From positions 124,001 to 188,000 of the forward strand of contig NZ_LR215041.1 in the NCBI RefSeq assembly GCF_900660685.1: 64,000 bases of DNA, in the 5' to 3' direction. Both the position numbers and the translations under genes were made by a program. Positions within the stretch are counted from its first letter, which is position 1, and each line of letters opens with the position of its first letter. This stretch comes from Mycoplasmopsis columbina. GTDB taxonomy: Bacteria > Bacillota_I > Bacilli_A > Mycoplasmatales > Metamycoplasmataceae. Under the pieces are notes generated by a model. The model was not told the DNA's origin, did not search any database, and was given only the letters and a program-made list of their open reading frames with translations. Positions 19,140 through 28,652 of the stretch are shown here, one piece after another.

Positions 19140-19931
19140 ATGAAAGGTATTTTAGGTAGAAAAGTTGGGATGACACAAATCTACACAGAATATGGAAACT
19201 CAATTCCTGTTACTGTGATTGAAGTGCAACCTAACGTTGTATCAAAAGTTCTAACAGTTGAAAAAAATGGTTATGTTGCAACTCAATTAGCAACTGGTGA
19301 ACTTAAAGAAAAAAATGCAAACAAACCATTAAAAGGTCAATTTGCACAAGCAAAAACTACTCCAAAACGTTTTGTTAAAGAAATTCGTGGAATGGAAGGT
19401 TTTGAATTAGGTACAGAAGTTAAAGCAGATCTTTTTGCTGCTGGTGAACTTGTTGATGTAACAGGAACATCAAAAGGTAAAGGTTTTGCAGGTACTATTA
19501 AAAGATGAAACCAACACATTGGTCCTAAATCACACGGTGGTGGTGGTGGTAGCCAACCAATTAGACAAACCGGTTCTTTAGGGGACATTAGCGGTAACCG
19601 TGTTTTCAAAGGTATGACCATGCCTGGTCACTTAGGCGCTGAAAAAACAACAGTACAAAACTTAGAAATTGTTAAAGTTGATGTTAAAAATAACTACATT
19701 CTTGTTAAAGGTTCAATTCCTGGACCAAACAAAGGTTATGTTGTAGTTAAACAAGCAGTTAAAGGATTACCAAATCCAGCAGCTATTAAATTAGTTGATG
19801 TTAAAGAAGTTTTAAAAATGAATGAATTAGTTGAAAAAGCTAAAAAATATGGTATCGAAGTTATCGCTGGAATGCATTCAAGTGAATTAGAACCATTAAT
19901 TGAAAAAGCTGAAGCTGAAGGAGAAAAATAA
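19140..19931 (+). CDS. rplC: Ribosomal protein L3
   Basis: 263 aa, with TGA (Trp) at 19506. [19 protein letters not shown], the conserved loop '[20 protein letters not shown]' and '[20 protein letters not shown]' identify L3, which reaches the peptidyl transferase centre. The C-terminus carries a Glu/Ala/Lys-rich extension of about 55 residues. The stop overlaps rplD (TAATG). Confidence 0.97.
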
Positions 19932-20908
19932 TGGCAACAACCAAATCAACTCTTGAAAAATTTTATATTTCAGAAAAATTTGATAAAGCACGTAATCTTT
20001 CATTCAACTTCAAAAAAGCTAATCAAAAAACTGCTAAAAACTTCCCAACCTTTATTGCTGCAGTTGAAGAATTCATCGCAGTAAGTGAAAAAAGTAAGAA
20101 TGATACAAGAGTATGATTCCACCGTGATGGTGCATACCGTGGTTCAGTTGGACTTGAAAAAGCAAAAGTGATTGTAAATAAAGTTACTGAATCAGATGTT
20201 AAAGATCATGAAGCTATTGACTTTATTGAAAAACAAGACTTAGTTGATAAACCAGCTCCTAAAAAAGAAAAAGAAGTTAAAGAAAAAGTTAACTTTGAAA
20301 AAGATACTACATTAGCTTTTGATGCTAAAGATCTTCCAAAAGAAGTATTTGCTTTAGAAAAAATCTACTCACAAGCTATTTACGACACAATTCTTTCAGA
20401 GAGAGCTTCAAGAAGACAAGGAACCCACTCAGTAAAAAGCCGTGCTGAAGTTAGAGGTGGTGGTAAAAAACCATGAAAACAAAAAGGTACAGGACGTGCT
20501 CGTGCGGGATCAACTAGATCACCTATCTGAGTTGGTGGTGGTAGAGCTTTTGGACCAACAACTGAAAGAAACTACACACTTAAAGTTAATAAAAAAGTGA
20601 AAAGAGCTGCTTTTGCTTCAGCGCTTACCTTATTAGCTAATAAACAAGCAGTTTTAGTAAATGATTTTACTTTAACAAATGCTAAAACTAAAGAAGCAGT
20701 GGCTAAATTGGAAGAATTAAAATTAAACAATTTAAGACACGTATTAATTGTTTCAACAGATGAAAATGTATTTAAAGCAACAAGAAACTTAACAAATGTT
20801 TTAACTGTAACACCTGAATCAACTTTAGTAGAAGATTTAGTTTGAGCAGATGTATTAGTGCTTTCAAAAGAAGGTTTAGAAGTATTTAAAGCAAGAGGAG
20901 AAAGATAA
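19931..20908 (+). CDS. rplD: Ribosomal protein L4 with long N-terminal extension
   Basis: 325 aa against about 205-210 in most bacteria. The canonical L4 region begins near residue 117 ('[20 protein letters not shown]') and has '[33 protein letters not shown]' split over the tunnel loop, then '[17 protein letters not shown]'. The first about 115 residues ('[20 protein letters not shown]', '[20 protein letters not shown]') are an extra domain plus a Lys/Glu linker. Confidence 0.95.
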
Positions 20909-20910
20909 TT

Positions 20911-21378
20911 ATGGAATTAACTCAAGTAATTAAAAAACCTGTTCTTACTGAAAAATCAAACAATCTTCAAGCGCAAAATACTTACACATTTGTTGTTGAA
21001 TATAGTGCAAACAAATATCAAATCAAACAAGCTGTTGAGCACATTTTCCAAGTGAAAGTTGAAAGCGTAAATACTCTTAAATATGACAAAAAATTCAAAA
21101 GAGTAGGACGTTACGAAGGTTATTTAAACCGTTATAAAAAAGCTGTTGTTACTTTAAAAGAAGGTTCAGTAATCAATTACTATCCAAACGAAGCTGAAGC
21201 GCAGGATGAAGCTAAAAAAGAAGCAAAAGCACAAAAAGTAGCTCAAGATAAAGCGCAAAATAAAGCTAAAGAAGCGCAATTGGCAGATAAAATTGCTGCT
21301 AAAAAAGCTAAAGCAGCAAACAATAAAGCAACAAACGCTGCTAAAAAACCAGTAACAAGAAGCAAAAAAGAAGCATAG
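20911..21378 (+). CDS. rplW: Ribosomal protein L23 with Ala/Lys-rich tail
   Basis: 155 aa. The first 100 residues are normal L23 ('VIKKPVLTEKSNNLQAQNTYTF', 'KYDKKFKRVGRYEGYLNRYK'), which lines the exit tunnel rim where SRP and trigger factor bind. Residues about 100-155 form a Lys/Ala/Gln-rich helical extension not found in typical L23. Confidence 0.95.
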   Translation: MELTQVIKKPVLTEKSNNLQAQNTYTFVVEYSANKYQIKQAVEHIFQVKVESVNTLKYDKKFKRVGRYEGYLNRYKKAVVTLKEGSVINYYPNEAEAQDEAKKEAKAQKVAQDKAQNKAKEAQLADKIAAKKAKAANNKATNAAKKPVTRSKKEA

Positions 21379-21441
21379 AGGATTAAAAATTGCTTAAAAG
21401 AAAAATTCCTCATCTATTTTTAAGCAAAGGAGAGACAAATC

Positions 21442-22287
21442 ATGGCGATTAAACATTACAAGCCAACTACCAATGGTCGTCGTAACATGTCTAGTCTCGA
21501 TTATAGTGCTAACTTAAGTGGGCACAAACCAGAAAAGTCATTATTAGTAATTTTGAAAAAAAATTCAGGTCGTAACAACCAAGGAAAAATTACAGTAAGA
21601 CACCATGGTGGTCGGGTAAAGAGATTTTACAGAATCGTTGATTTTAAAAGGAATAAAGACAACATTCCTGCTGTAGTTAAATCAATCGAATACGATCCAA
21701 ACCGTTCAGCAAACATTTGTTTATTAGCATATGCTGATGGTGAAAAAAGATATATTCTTGCACCACAAGGAATTAAAGTGGGACAAGTTGTGGTTTCAGG
21801 ACCAAATGCTGATATTTTAGTAGGTAACGCATTACCATTAGCAAACATTCCTGAAGGTACAACAATCCACAACATTGAAATGCAACCAGGAGCTGGTGGA
21901 CAAATTGCTCGTTCAGCAGGTACTAGTGCACAACTTTTAGGTAAAGATGAAGACGGGAAATATGTTGTTTTACGTCTTAAATCAGGTGAAACTCGTCGTA
22001 TTTTAGCACGTTGCCGTGCAACAATTGGTAGCGTTGGAAACGAAGAACACTTATTAGTAAACTTAGGTAAAGCAGGACGTAACCGTCACTTAGGTGTTCG
22101 TCCTACAGTTAGAGGTTCTGTAATGAACCCTGTAGATCACCCACATGGTGGTGGTGAAGGTAAACAACCAGTTGGACGTAAAGCTCCGCTTACTCCTTGA
22201 GGTAAAAAAGCTCTTGGTGTGAAAACTAGAAAAACTAAAAAAGCTTCAAACAAATTGATTTTAAGAAGAAGAAAGGATGCTAAATAA
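21442..22287 (+). CDS. rplB: Ribosomal protein L2
   Basis: 281 aa. [20 protein letters not shown], '[16 protein letters not shown]', '[20 protein letters not shown]' (with the conserved His) and a TGA (Trp) at 22198. It ends in RRRKDAK. It binds 23S rRNA near the peptidyl transferase centre. The 63-nt rplW-rplB gap is unusually long for this operon and carries a short inverted repeat (TTGCTTAAAAG/TTTTTAAGCAA), a possible attenuator. Confidence 0.97.
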
Positions 22288-22562
22288 TGGCACGTAGTCT
22301 TAAAAAAGGTCCATTTGCTGACGAGCATTTACTTAAAAAAGTAGCTGCAATCGAAGAAGGCAAAGCTGCGAAAAAACCAATTAAAACTTGATCAAGACGT
22401 TCAACAATTTTCCCACACTTTGTTGGTTTAACCTTTCAAGTTCACAATGGTAACAAGTTTATTGATGTATATGTAACAGATGACATGGTTGGTCACAAAT
22501 TAGGAGAATTTGCTCCTACAAGAACCTTCTCAGGTCATGGTGCTGACAAAGGTAAAAAATAG
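22287..22562 (+). CDS. rpsS: Ribosomal protein S19
   Basis: 91 aa: [19 protein letters not shown], '[22 protein letters not shown]' and '[16 protein letters not shown]'. One TGA encodes Trp. The ATG overlaps the rplB stop. Confidence 0.97.
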
Positions 22563-22564
22563 TT

Positions 22565-22906
22565 ATGGCTCAACAAGCAAAAGCATTAGTTAAAACACAA
22601 AGAATTAGTGCACGTAAAGCTAGATTAGTTGCAGATCTTTTTAGAGGAAAAGATGTGCGTGTAGCTTTAGGTATTCTTCACAACACAAACAAAAAAGCAT
22701 CAGAATTATTTATTACATTATTAAACTCAGCAGTTGCAAATGCAACTAACAACCACGGCATGGACGCCTCAAAATTATTTGTTAAAGAAGTTTTAGTTAA
22801 TGAAGGTCCAACACTTAAAAGATATCAACCTCGTTCACAAGGTAGAGCATATTCAATTTTAAAACGTACAAGCCATTTATCAATTACATTAGAAGAAAGA
22901 GCATAG
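22565..22906 (+). CDS. rplV: Ribosomal protein L22
   Basis: 113 aa. '[23 protein letters not shown]' and the beta-hairpin '[25 protein letters not shown]' that lines the exit tunnel (the macrolide-resistance region). It starts 2 nt after rpsS. Confidence 0.97.
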   Translation: MAQQAKALVKTQRISARKARLVADLFRGKDVRVALGILHNTNKKASELFITLLNSAVANATNNHGMDASKLFVKEVLVNEGPTLKRYQPRSQGRAYSILKRTSHLSITLEERA

Positions 22907-22913
22907 GTGAATT

Positions 22914-23567
22914 ATGGGACAAAAAGTTAATCCAAATGGATTTAGATATGGTGTAACCAAAGCACACAACACTGAATGATATGCTTCAAAAGCAAACTTT
23001 GGTGCTTACTTAGTACAAGATGCTAAAATTTACAAATTCTTCGATAAATTAGTACGTAAATACCAAATTGGACAAGTTGAAATTAAACGTAATACCTTAG
23101 GAAAAGTAATAGTTTTAGTTCACACAGCCACACCTGCTAAATTTTTAGGTGAAAATGGTCAAAACATTAAAGCCTTAAGTTTACAATTGCACAAATACCT
23201 AGAAGATAAAAAAGTTAATCTTCAATTAGAAGTTGTATTATTAAAAGAACCAGCATTAAATGCTCGTTTAGCAGCTGAAGCAATCGCACAAAAATTAGAA
23301 AATCGTGAAAGCTTTAGAGTCGCACAAAAATTAATTATTAATGATGCTTTAAAAGCAGGAGCTAAAGGTATCAAAACAGCTGTATCAGGTCGTTTAAATG
23401 GTGTTGATATGGCGAGAACCGAAGGATATTCACGTGGTGAAATGAAATTACACACCCTTAGACAAGATGTTGATTTTGCTAAAGCAACAGCAAGAACAAC
23501 TTATGGTGCTATTGGTGTTAAAGTGTGAATTTCTAAAGGAGAAGTTTTGGAAGGAGATAAGGAATAA
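22914..23567 (+). CDS. rpsC: Ribosomal protein S3
   Basis: 217 aa. [21 protein letters not shown] domain with '[17 protein letters not shown]', C-terminal '[25 protein letters not shown]'. TGA codons at 22978 and 23526 are Trp. The stop overlaps rplP. Confidence 0.97.
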
Positions 23568-23998
23568 TGCTTCAACCAAAAAGAACAAAATACCGTAAAC
23601 CTTTCTTAGTAAATCCAGATAAAAGAAAAGCACACAAAGGAAACAAAGTTTCATTCGGTGAATTCGGTTTACAAGCAGTAACTTCATCATTAATTACTGC
23701 AAGACAAATTGAGGCAGCACGTATTGCCATTACTCGTCGTATGGGTCGTGAAGGGGATGTTATTATTAGAATTTTCCCTCACTTCCAAAAAACCTCTAAA
23801 CCAATCGGGGTTCGTATGGGATCAGGTAAAGGTGCTCCAGAAAAATGATATGCATCTGTAAGAGTAAACACAATGATGTTTGAAGTTGCAGGTGTTAAAG
23901 AAGAAATAGCACGTGATGCCTTAAGATTAGGTGGTCACAAATTACCAGTTAAATGAAAAATTGTAGCTAAAAGTGAACAAGATGGAGGTCAAAACTAA
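23567..23998 (+). CDS. rplP: Ribosomal protein L16
   Basis: 143 aa. [20 protein letters not shown], '[27 protein letters not shown]' and '[17 protein letters not shown]'. Two TGA (Trp). Overlaps both neighbours by one base. Confidence 0.97.
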
Positions 23999-24201
23999 TG
24001 CTTTACAAAGATTTAAAAGTTAAAAGTCTTGACGAACTTCAAAAATTAGTTAATGAATTAAAAGCAGAATTGTGAACTTTAAGATTTAAAAATCACACTT
24101 CAACTTTAGATCAAACACACAAAATCAAATTAGTTAGAAGAGACATTGCCAAAACTTTAACAGCAATTAAAGAAAAAACACTTGAGCAAGGAGCTAAATA
24201 A
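23998..24201 (+). CDS. rpmC: Ribosomal protein L29
   Basis: 67 aa: [20 protein letters not shown], '[29 protein letters not shown]'. The TGA at 24073 is Trp. One-base overlaps on both sides. Confidence 0.95.
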
Positions 24202-24473
24202 TGGAAAGAAATACAAAAACCCGTAAAACTTTACAAGGTCGTGTTACTTCAACAAGAGGTGACAAAACCATTTATGTTGAAGTTGAAACTTATAGAGCTC
24301 ATAAACTTTACTCAAAACGTTTCAAAACTACCAAACGTTTTGCTGTGCATGATGAATTAAATAAAGCTCAAGTTAATGATGTTGTCACAATTATGGAAAC
24401 TCGTCCTTTATCAAAAACCAAACACTTCCGTTTAGTTGAAATTAAAAGCCACGCTTTAGAAAGCGAGAAATAA
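24201..24473 (+). CDS. rpsQ: Ribosomal protein S17
   Basis: 90 aa. '[23 protein letters not shown]', '[36 protein letters not shown]' is the S17 OB-fold core. Confidence 0.97.
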   Translation: MERNTKTRKTLQGRVTSTRGDKTIYVEVETYRAHKLYSKRFKTTKRFAVHDELNKAQVNDVVTIMETRPLSKTKHFRLVEIKSHALESEK

Positions 24474-24476
24474 TTT

Positions 24477-24845
24477 ATGGTTTTAGAACTATCTAAATTA
24501 AATGTTGCTGATAACTCAGGCGCTAAAGAAGTTGGTTTAATTAGAGTTCTTGGTGGAAGCCGTAAAAAAACTGCAAACATTGGTGATGTTATTGTTTGTT
24601 CAGTGAAAAAAGCTTTACCAAATGGAATCGTAAAAGAAGGACAAGTTGTTAAAGCTGTAATTGTAAGAAGTCGTTATGGAATTAAAAGAGATAACGGTTC
24701 ACACATCAAATTTGATGACAATGCTGTGGTAATTATTAAAGAAGATGGTTCACTTAGAGGAACCCGTGTGTTTGGACCTGTGGCTCGTGAATTACGTGAT
24801 AGAGGTTATTTAAAAATCGTTTCATTAGCACCTGAAGTACTTTAA
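24477..24845 (+). CDS. rplN: Ribosomal protein L14
   Basis: 122 aa. '[21 protein letters not shown]' and '[28 protein letters not shown]' are L14 signatures. Confidence 0.97.
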   Translation: MVLELSKLNVADNSGAKEVGLIRVLGGSRKKTANIGDVIVCSVKKALPNGIVKEGQVVKAVIVRSRYGIKRDNGSHIKFDDNAVVIIKEDGSLRGTRVFGPVARELRDRGYLKIVSLAPEVL

Positions 24846-24899
24846 AAAAGTTTAATTAGAAACATTAAATTTTAATAAAGACTAAATTAAGGAGAAAAA

Positions 24900-25217
24900 A
24901 TGAAATTCAAAAAGAATGATGAAGTTGTTGTGATTGCTGGTGCACACAAAAACAAAGTCGGAAAAATTGAAAGAATCGATCACAAAAATAACCGTGTCTA
25001 TTTAAAAGACATTAACAAAGTTACAAAACACGTAAAACCTTCACAAGGTCAAGATGGTCAAATTAAACAAGTTGAAGCTCCTATTCACGCTTCAAACATT
25101 TCATTAATTATTAAAAAAGCTACAAAAACTTCTCCAGCTGTTTTCTCAAAAATTGGTTACCAAATCAAAGGTGATAAAAAAGTTAGAATAAGCCGTAGAA
25201 CTAAGAAGGAATTATAA
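24900..25217 (+). CDS. rplX: Ribosomal protein L24
   Basis: 105 aa. [20 protein letters not shown] (KOW motif), '[23 protein letters not shown]'. Preceded by AAGGAGAAAAA. Confidence 0.97.
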   Translation: MKFKKNDEVVVIAGAHKNKVGKIERIDHKNNRVYLKDINKVTKHVKPSQGQDGQIKQVEAPIHASNISLIIKKATKTSPAVFSKIGYQIKGDKKVRISRRTKKEL

Positions 25218-25219
25218 TT

Positions 25220-25765
25220 ATGAGTTTAAAAAATCATTACTTAGATAAAGTTGTACCTGCATTAAAAGAAAAATTTAACTATTCTTCAGTAATGCAAGTA
25301 CCTCGTTTAGAAAAAATCGTGCTTAACATGACTGCTGGAAAAGAAGTAACCAACTCAAAAGCTATTGAAGAAGTATTAAACGAATTAACTGCTATTTCAT
25401 CACAAATCCCATTTAAAACAAAAGCTAGAAAATCAAACGCTTCTTGAAAATTACGTGAAGGTATGCCAATGGGTGGAAAAGTAACTTTACGTAGAGAAAG
25501 AATGTGAGATTTCTTAGATAAATTAATTAATGTTGCAATGCCACGTATTCGTGACTTTAGAGGTGCAAATCCTAAAGCTTTCGATGGTCGTGGAAATTAC
25601 TCTTTAGGAATTAAAGAAGAAATTATTTTCCCAGAAATTGAATTTGACAAAATCCGTCGTATTAAAGGTCTAGACGTACAATTAATTACTACTGCTAATA
25701 GCGATGCTGAAGCAAAAGCTCTATTAGAATTAATTGGTGTTCCATTTGCAAAAGGAGAAAAATAA
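25220..25765 (+). CDS. rplE: Ribosomal protein L5
   Basis: 181 aa, two Trp TGA codons (25445, 25505). '[23 protein letters not shown]', '[22 protein letters not shown]', '[23 protein letters not shown]' identify L5, which contacts 5S rRNA. Confidence 0.97.
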
Positions 25766-25769
25766 TCTT

Positions 25770-25955
25770 ATGGCTAGAAAATCATTAAAAGTTAAAGCTA
25801 AAAGACATCCAAAATTCTCAACCCGTGCTTATACACGTTGTGAATTATGTGGACGTCCTCATGCAGTTTTAAGAAAATACAAAGTTTGCCGTATTTGCTT
25901 CCGTAACTTAGCTCACGAAGGTAAAATTCCTGGCATGAAGAAAGCGAGTTGATAA
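25770..25955 (+). CDS. rpsN: Ribosomal protein S14, zinc-binding type
   Basis: 61 aa with CxxC-x12-CxxC ('[10 protein letters not shown]', 'CRICFRNLA'), the zinc form of S14. It ends TTG-TGA(Trp)-TAA after KKAS. Confidence 0.96.
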
Positions 25956-25957
25956 TT

Positions 25958-26353
25958 ATGTTTATTACAGATCCAATTTCAGATATGATCGTGCGTATTA
26001 AAAACGCAAATCAACGTAAATTTAAAACTGTAGCCATTCCTTTTTCAAATAAAAAAGCAACCATTCTAGACATTTTATTAAACGAAGGATTTATTACCTC
26101 ATATTCAACTAAAGGTGAAGGAAAAGACAAAGTTTTAGAAGTAGTTTTAAAATACAAAGGAAACCAAAGAGCAATCATTGATTTCAAACGTGTTTCAAAA
26201 CCAGGTTTAAGAGTTTATGCATCAGTAGATCAATTACCAACTGTGCTTTCAGGTTATGGAGTAGCTATCATTTCAACTTCTAAAGGTGTGATGACAGCCA
26301 AAGATGCACGTAAGGAAAATGTTGGCGGTGAAGTTATCGCCTACATTTGATAG
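25958..26353 (+). CDS. rpsH: Ribosomal protein S8
   Basis: 131 aa. MFITDPISDMIVRIKNANQR, C-terminal '[33 protein letters not shown]'; the final Trp is TGA before TAG. S8 represses the spc operon in E. coli; no target was sought here. Confidence 0.97.
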
Positions 26354-26363
26354 GAGGTATTAA

Positions 26364-26903
26364 ATGTCTCGTGTCGGAAACCGTGTTTTAACCATCCCTG
26401 CAAATACAAGCGTAAACTTAGAACAAACTACTTTAACAGTTAAAGGTCCATTAGGCGAATTAAGCCAAACATTCAGCAATTTAATTGCAATTAAAATCGA
26501 AAACAATCAAATTACAACTCTTCGTGCAAATGAAGAAAAACACACCAAACAATTACACGGAACAACTAATGCTTTAATTGCTAACATGCTTGAAGGAGTT
26601 TCAAAAGGCTTCAAAAAAGAATTAGTAATTAAAGGGGTTGGTTACAAAGCTACTTTAAAAGGTAGTGTGCTAGAAATTGCTGCTGGTTACAGCCACTTAG
26701 TTAATTTAGACATTCCTGCGGATGTGAAAGTTGAAGTAGCTAAACCAACAGAAGTTAGTGTTTCAGGTATTAATAAAGAAAGTGTTGGCCAATTTGCCTC
26801 ACTTGTGCGTAAAGTAAGAAAACCAAATCCTTACTCAGGAAAAGGTATTGCTTACAAAGACGAAGTGATTCGTCGTAAAGAAGGAAAAACTGCTGCTAAA
26901 TAG
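26364..26903 (+). CDS. rplF: Ribosomal protein L6
   Basis: 179 aa. MSRVGNRVLTIPANTSVNLE, 'GFKKELVIKGVGYKATLKG', 'VRKVRKPNPYSGKGIAYKDEVIRRKEGK'. Confidence 0.97.
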   Translation: MSRVGNRVLTIPANTSVNLEQTTLTVKGPLGELSQTFSNLIAIKIENNQITTLRANEEKHTKQLHGTTNALIANMLEGVSKGFKKELVIKGVGYKATLKGSVLEIAAGYSHLVNLDIPADVKVEVAKPTEVSVSGINKESVGQFASLVRKVRKPNPYSGKGIAYKDEVIRRKEGKTAAK

Positions 26904-26921
26904 CAGATGAAAGGTTAAATT

Positions 26922-27278
26922 ATGGCTCAATTATCTCGTAATAAAGCACGTTTGGTTAAACACTTACGTGAAAGACAAAAAATTAGTGGTACAGCTACCA
27001 AACCTCGTTTAGCAGTTTTTAAATCACACCAAAATTTCTACGCACAATTAATTGATGATACTAAAGGCCACACTTTAGCAGCTGTTTCAACCTACGAAAA
27101 AGGTAAATACAACGGAAACGTTGTAGCAGCAGCTAAAGCTGGTGAAAAAATGGCACAATTAATCAACAAATTAGGTATTAGTGAATTAGTATTTGATCGT
27201 GGTGGTTACATTTACCACGGCCGTGTAAAAGCGTTTGCAGAAGCAGTTAGAGAACACGCTAAAGGAGTAAAATTCTAA
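26922..27278 (+). CDS. rplR: Ribosomal protein L18
   Basis: 118 aa. '[27 protein letters not shown]' and '[29 protein letters not shown]'. A 5S rRNA binder. The stop overlaps rpsE. Confidence 0.97.
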   Translation: MAQLSRNKARLVKHLRERQKISGTATKPRLAVFKSHQNFYAQLIDDTKGHTLAAVSTYEKGKYNGNVVAAAKAGEKMAQLINKLGISELVFDRGGYIYHGRVKAFAEAVREHAKGVKF

Positions 27279-27946
27279 TGGCAGAACAAAAAGAATTCAA
27301 AGCAGCAGCTACTAAAGAAGTAGTTAATAAAGCTGCAAATAAAGCTAGAGATAACAAAAAAGTTGAAAGTGGTGAAAAAGCTGCTTTTGCTGAAAAAAGA
27401 GTAAATCGTGGTCCTAGACGTGAAGGTAAAACTAAAGGTGAAAGAGGTCCTAGATTCGAAAAACAAGATAACGAATTTAGTGAAAAAGTTGTTAACATTA
27501 GTCGTGTAACTAAAGTTGTTAAAGGTGGTAGAAGATTTAGCTTCTCAGCTTTCGTTGTAGTTGGAGATAAAAAAGGACGTGTTGGTTTTGGACATGGTAA
27601 AGCTAACGAAGTTCCAGATTCAATTAAGAAAGCTATTAAAGATGCTAAAAACAACCTTGTAACTGTTCCAGTTTACAAAAATACTACTGTTCCTCACCAA
27701 GTAGAAGCTAAATTCTTAGCTTCAAAAGTAATGTTAAAACCTGCTCCAAAAGGAAAAGGAATCGTTGCTTCAGGAACAGTGCGTGCTGTTGTAGAATTAG
27801 CTGGTTATACAGATATTTACACCAAAACTTATGGTTCACGTTCAAAAGCTAATATTGTTAGAGCAACACTTAAAGCTTTAGCTGCTTTAAGAACACCTGA
27901 CCAAATTGCCCAAATTAGAGACAAAAAAGTTGAGGATTTATTATAA
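27278..27946 (+). CDS. rpsE: Ribosomal protein S5 with N-terminal basic extension
   Basis: 222 aa against about 165 usually. The core starts near residue 67 ('[29 protein letters not shown]') and includes '[22 protein letters not shown]'. The first about 65 residues are Lys/Glu/Ala/Arg-rich and disordered-looking ('[19 protein letters not shown]'). Confidence 0.96.
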   Translation: MAEQKEFKAAATKEVVNKAANKARDNKKVESGEKAAFAEKRVNRGPRREGKTKGERGPRFEKQDNEFSEKVVNISRVTKVVKGGRRFSFSAFVVVGDKKGRVGFGHGKANEVPDSIKKAIKDAKNNLVTVPVYKNTTVPHQVEAKFLASKVMLKPAPKGKGIVASGTVRAVVELAGYTDIYTKTYGSRSKANIVRATLKALAALRTPDQIAQIRDKKVEDLL

Positions 27947-27994
27947 TTAATCAACACCACTTGATTAGTTAACTCAATTTTTAAAGGAATAATT

Positions 27995-28438
27995 ATGCAA
28001 GAAATTAAATTACACAATTTAAAACCTACTCCAGGCTCAAGACCAGAAAAACACCGTGTTGGTAGAGGTCATGCTGCTGGTAAAGGTAAACAAGCTGGTA
28101 AAGGTCAATCAGGTCAAAATAAACGTCACGGTCACAGATTAGGTTTTGAAGGTGGTCAAACACCATGATTTAGAAGAATTGGTAAAAGAGGATTTACAAA
28201 CGTAAATCACATTGAATACCAAGTTGTTAATTTAGCTGATTTAGAAAGAGTTTTCGAAAATGGTCAAAATGTTGACCTTGAAGCATTATTTGCTGCAAAC
28301 TTAATTAAAAGAACCTTACCTGTTAAATTATTAGGTAATGGAACCTTAACTAAAAAACTTAATGTTACTTTACATGATGCTTCAAAAAACGCAATTGCTG
28401 CTTTAGAAGCAAATGGTGGAAAATTCGAATATCTTTAA
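27995..28438 (+). CDS. rplO: Ribosomal protein L15
   Basis: 147 aa. '[28 protein letters not shown]', '[22 protein letters not shown]' (TGA = Trp), and C-terminal '[24 protein letters not shown]'. It is the last gene of this half of the spc operon. secY normally follows but here lies about 27.8 kb further on. Confidence 0.97.
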
Positions 28439-28452
28439 TTCATATTAATAAT

Positions 28453-28480
28453 CAACATAGGTTTAGACCTATGTTTTTTT
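28453..28480 (+). terminator. Terminator after rplO
   Basis: ACATAGG TTTAGA CCTATGT followed by T8, 16 nt after the stop. It ends transcription where most bacteria continue into secY. Confidence 0.9.
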
Positions 28481-28545
28481 ATAAAATTCACTTTACTTGA
28501 ATTTATAAATTTTGTCAAAAAAAGAATTCAAAAATTATATAGTAG

Positions 28546-28607
28546 GAATAAAAAAACGAAAGAAATAGCATTTTTCGCCTATTTTTTTCGTTTTTTTTTT
28601 TTTTTTT
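28546..28607 (+). terminator. Second hairpin and T17 tract before the PnuC-fusion gene
   Basis: Inverted repeat AAAAAAACGAAAGAAATAG ... CTATTTTTTTCGTTTTTTT followed by a 17-T run (28591-28607). It may act as a terminator. The T17 tract also sits about 45 nt upstream of the next start codon, with TATAAAAAT (28624-28632) downstream, so it may double as a phase-variable promoter spacer like those of the 8-11 kb array. Confidence 0.55.
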
Positions 28608-28652
28608 ATCATTGTAATGGAAATATAAAAATTTCCCTAAGGAGGTAAATTT

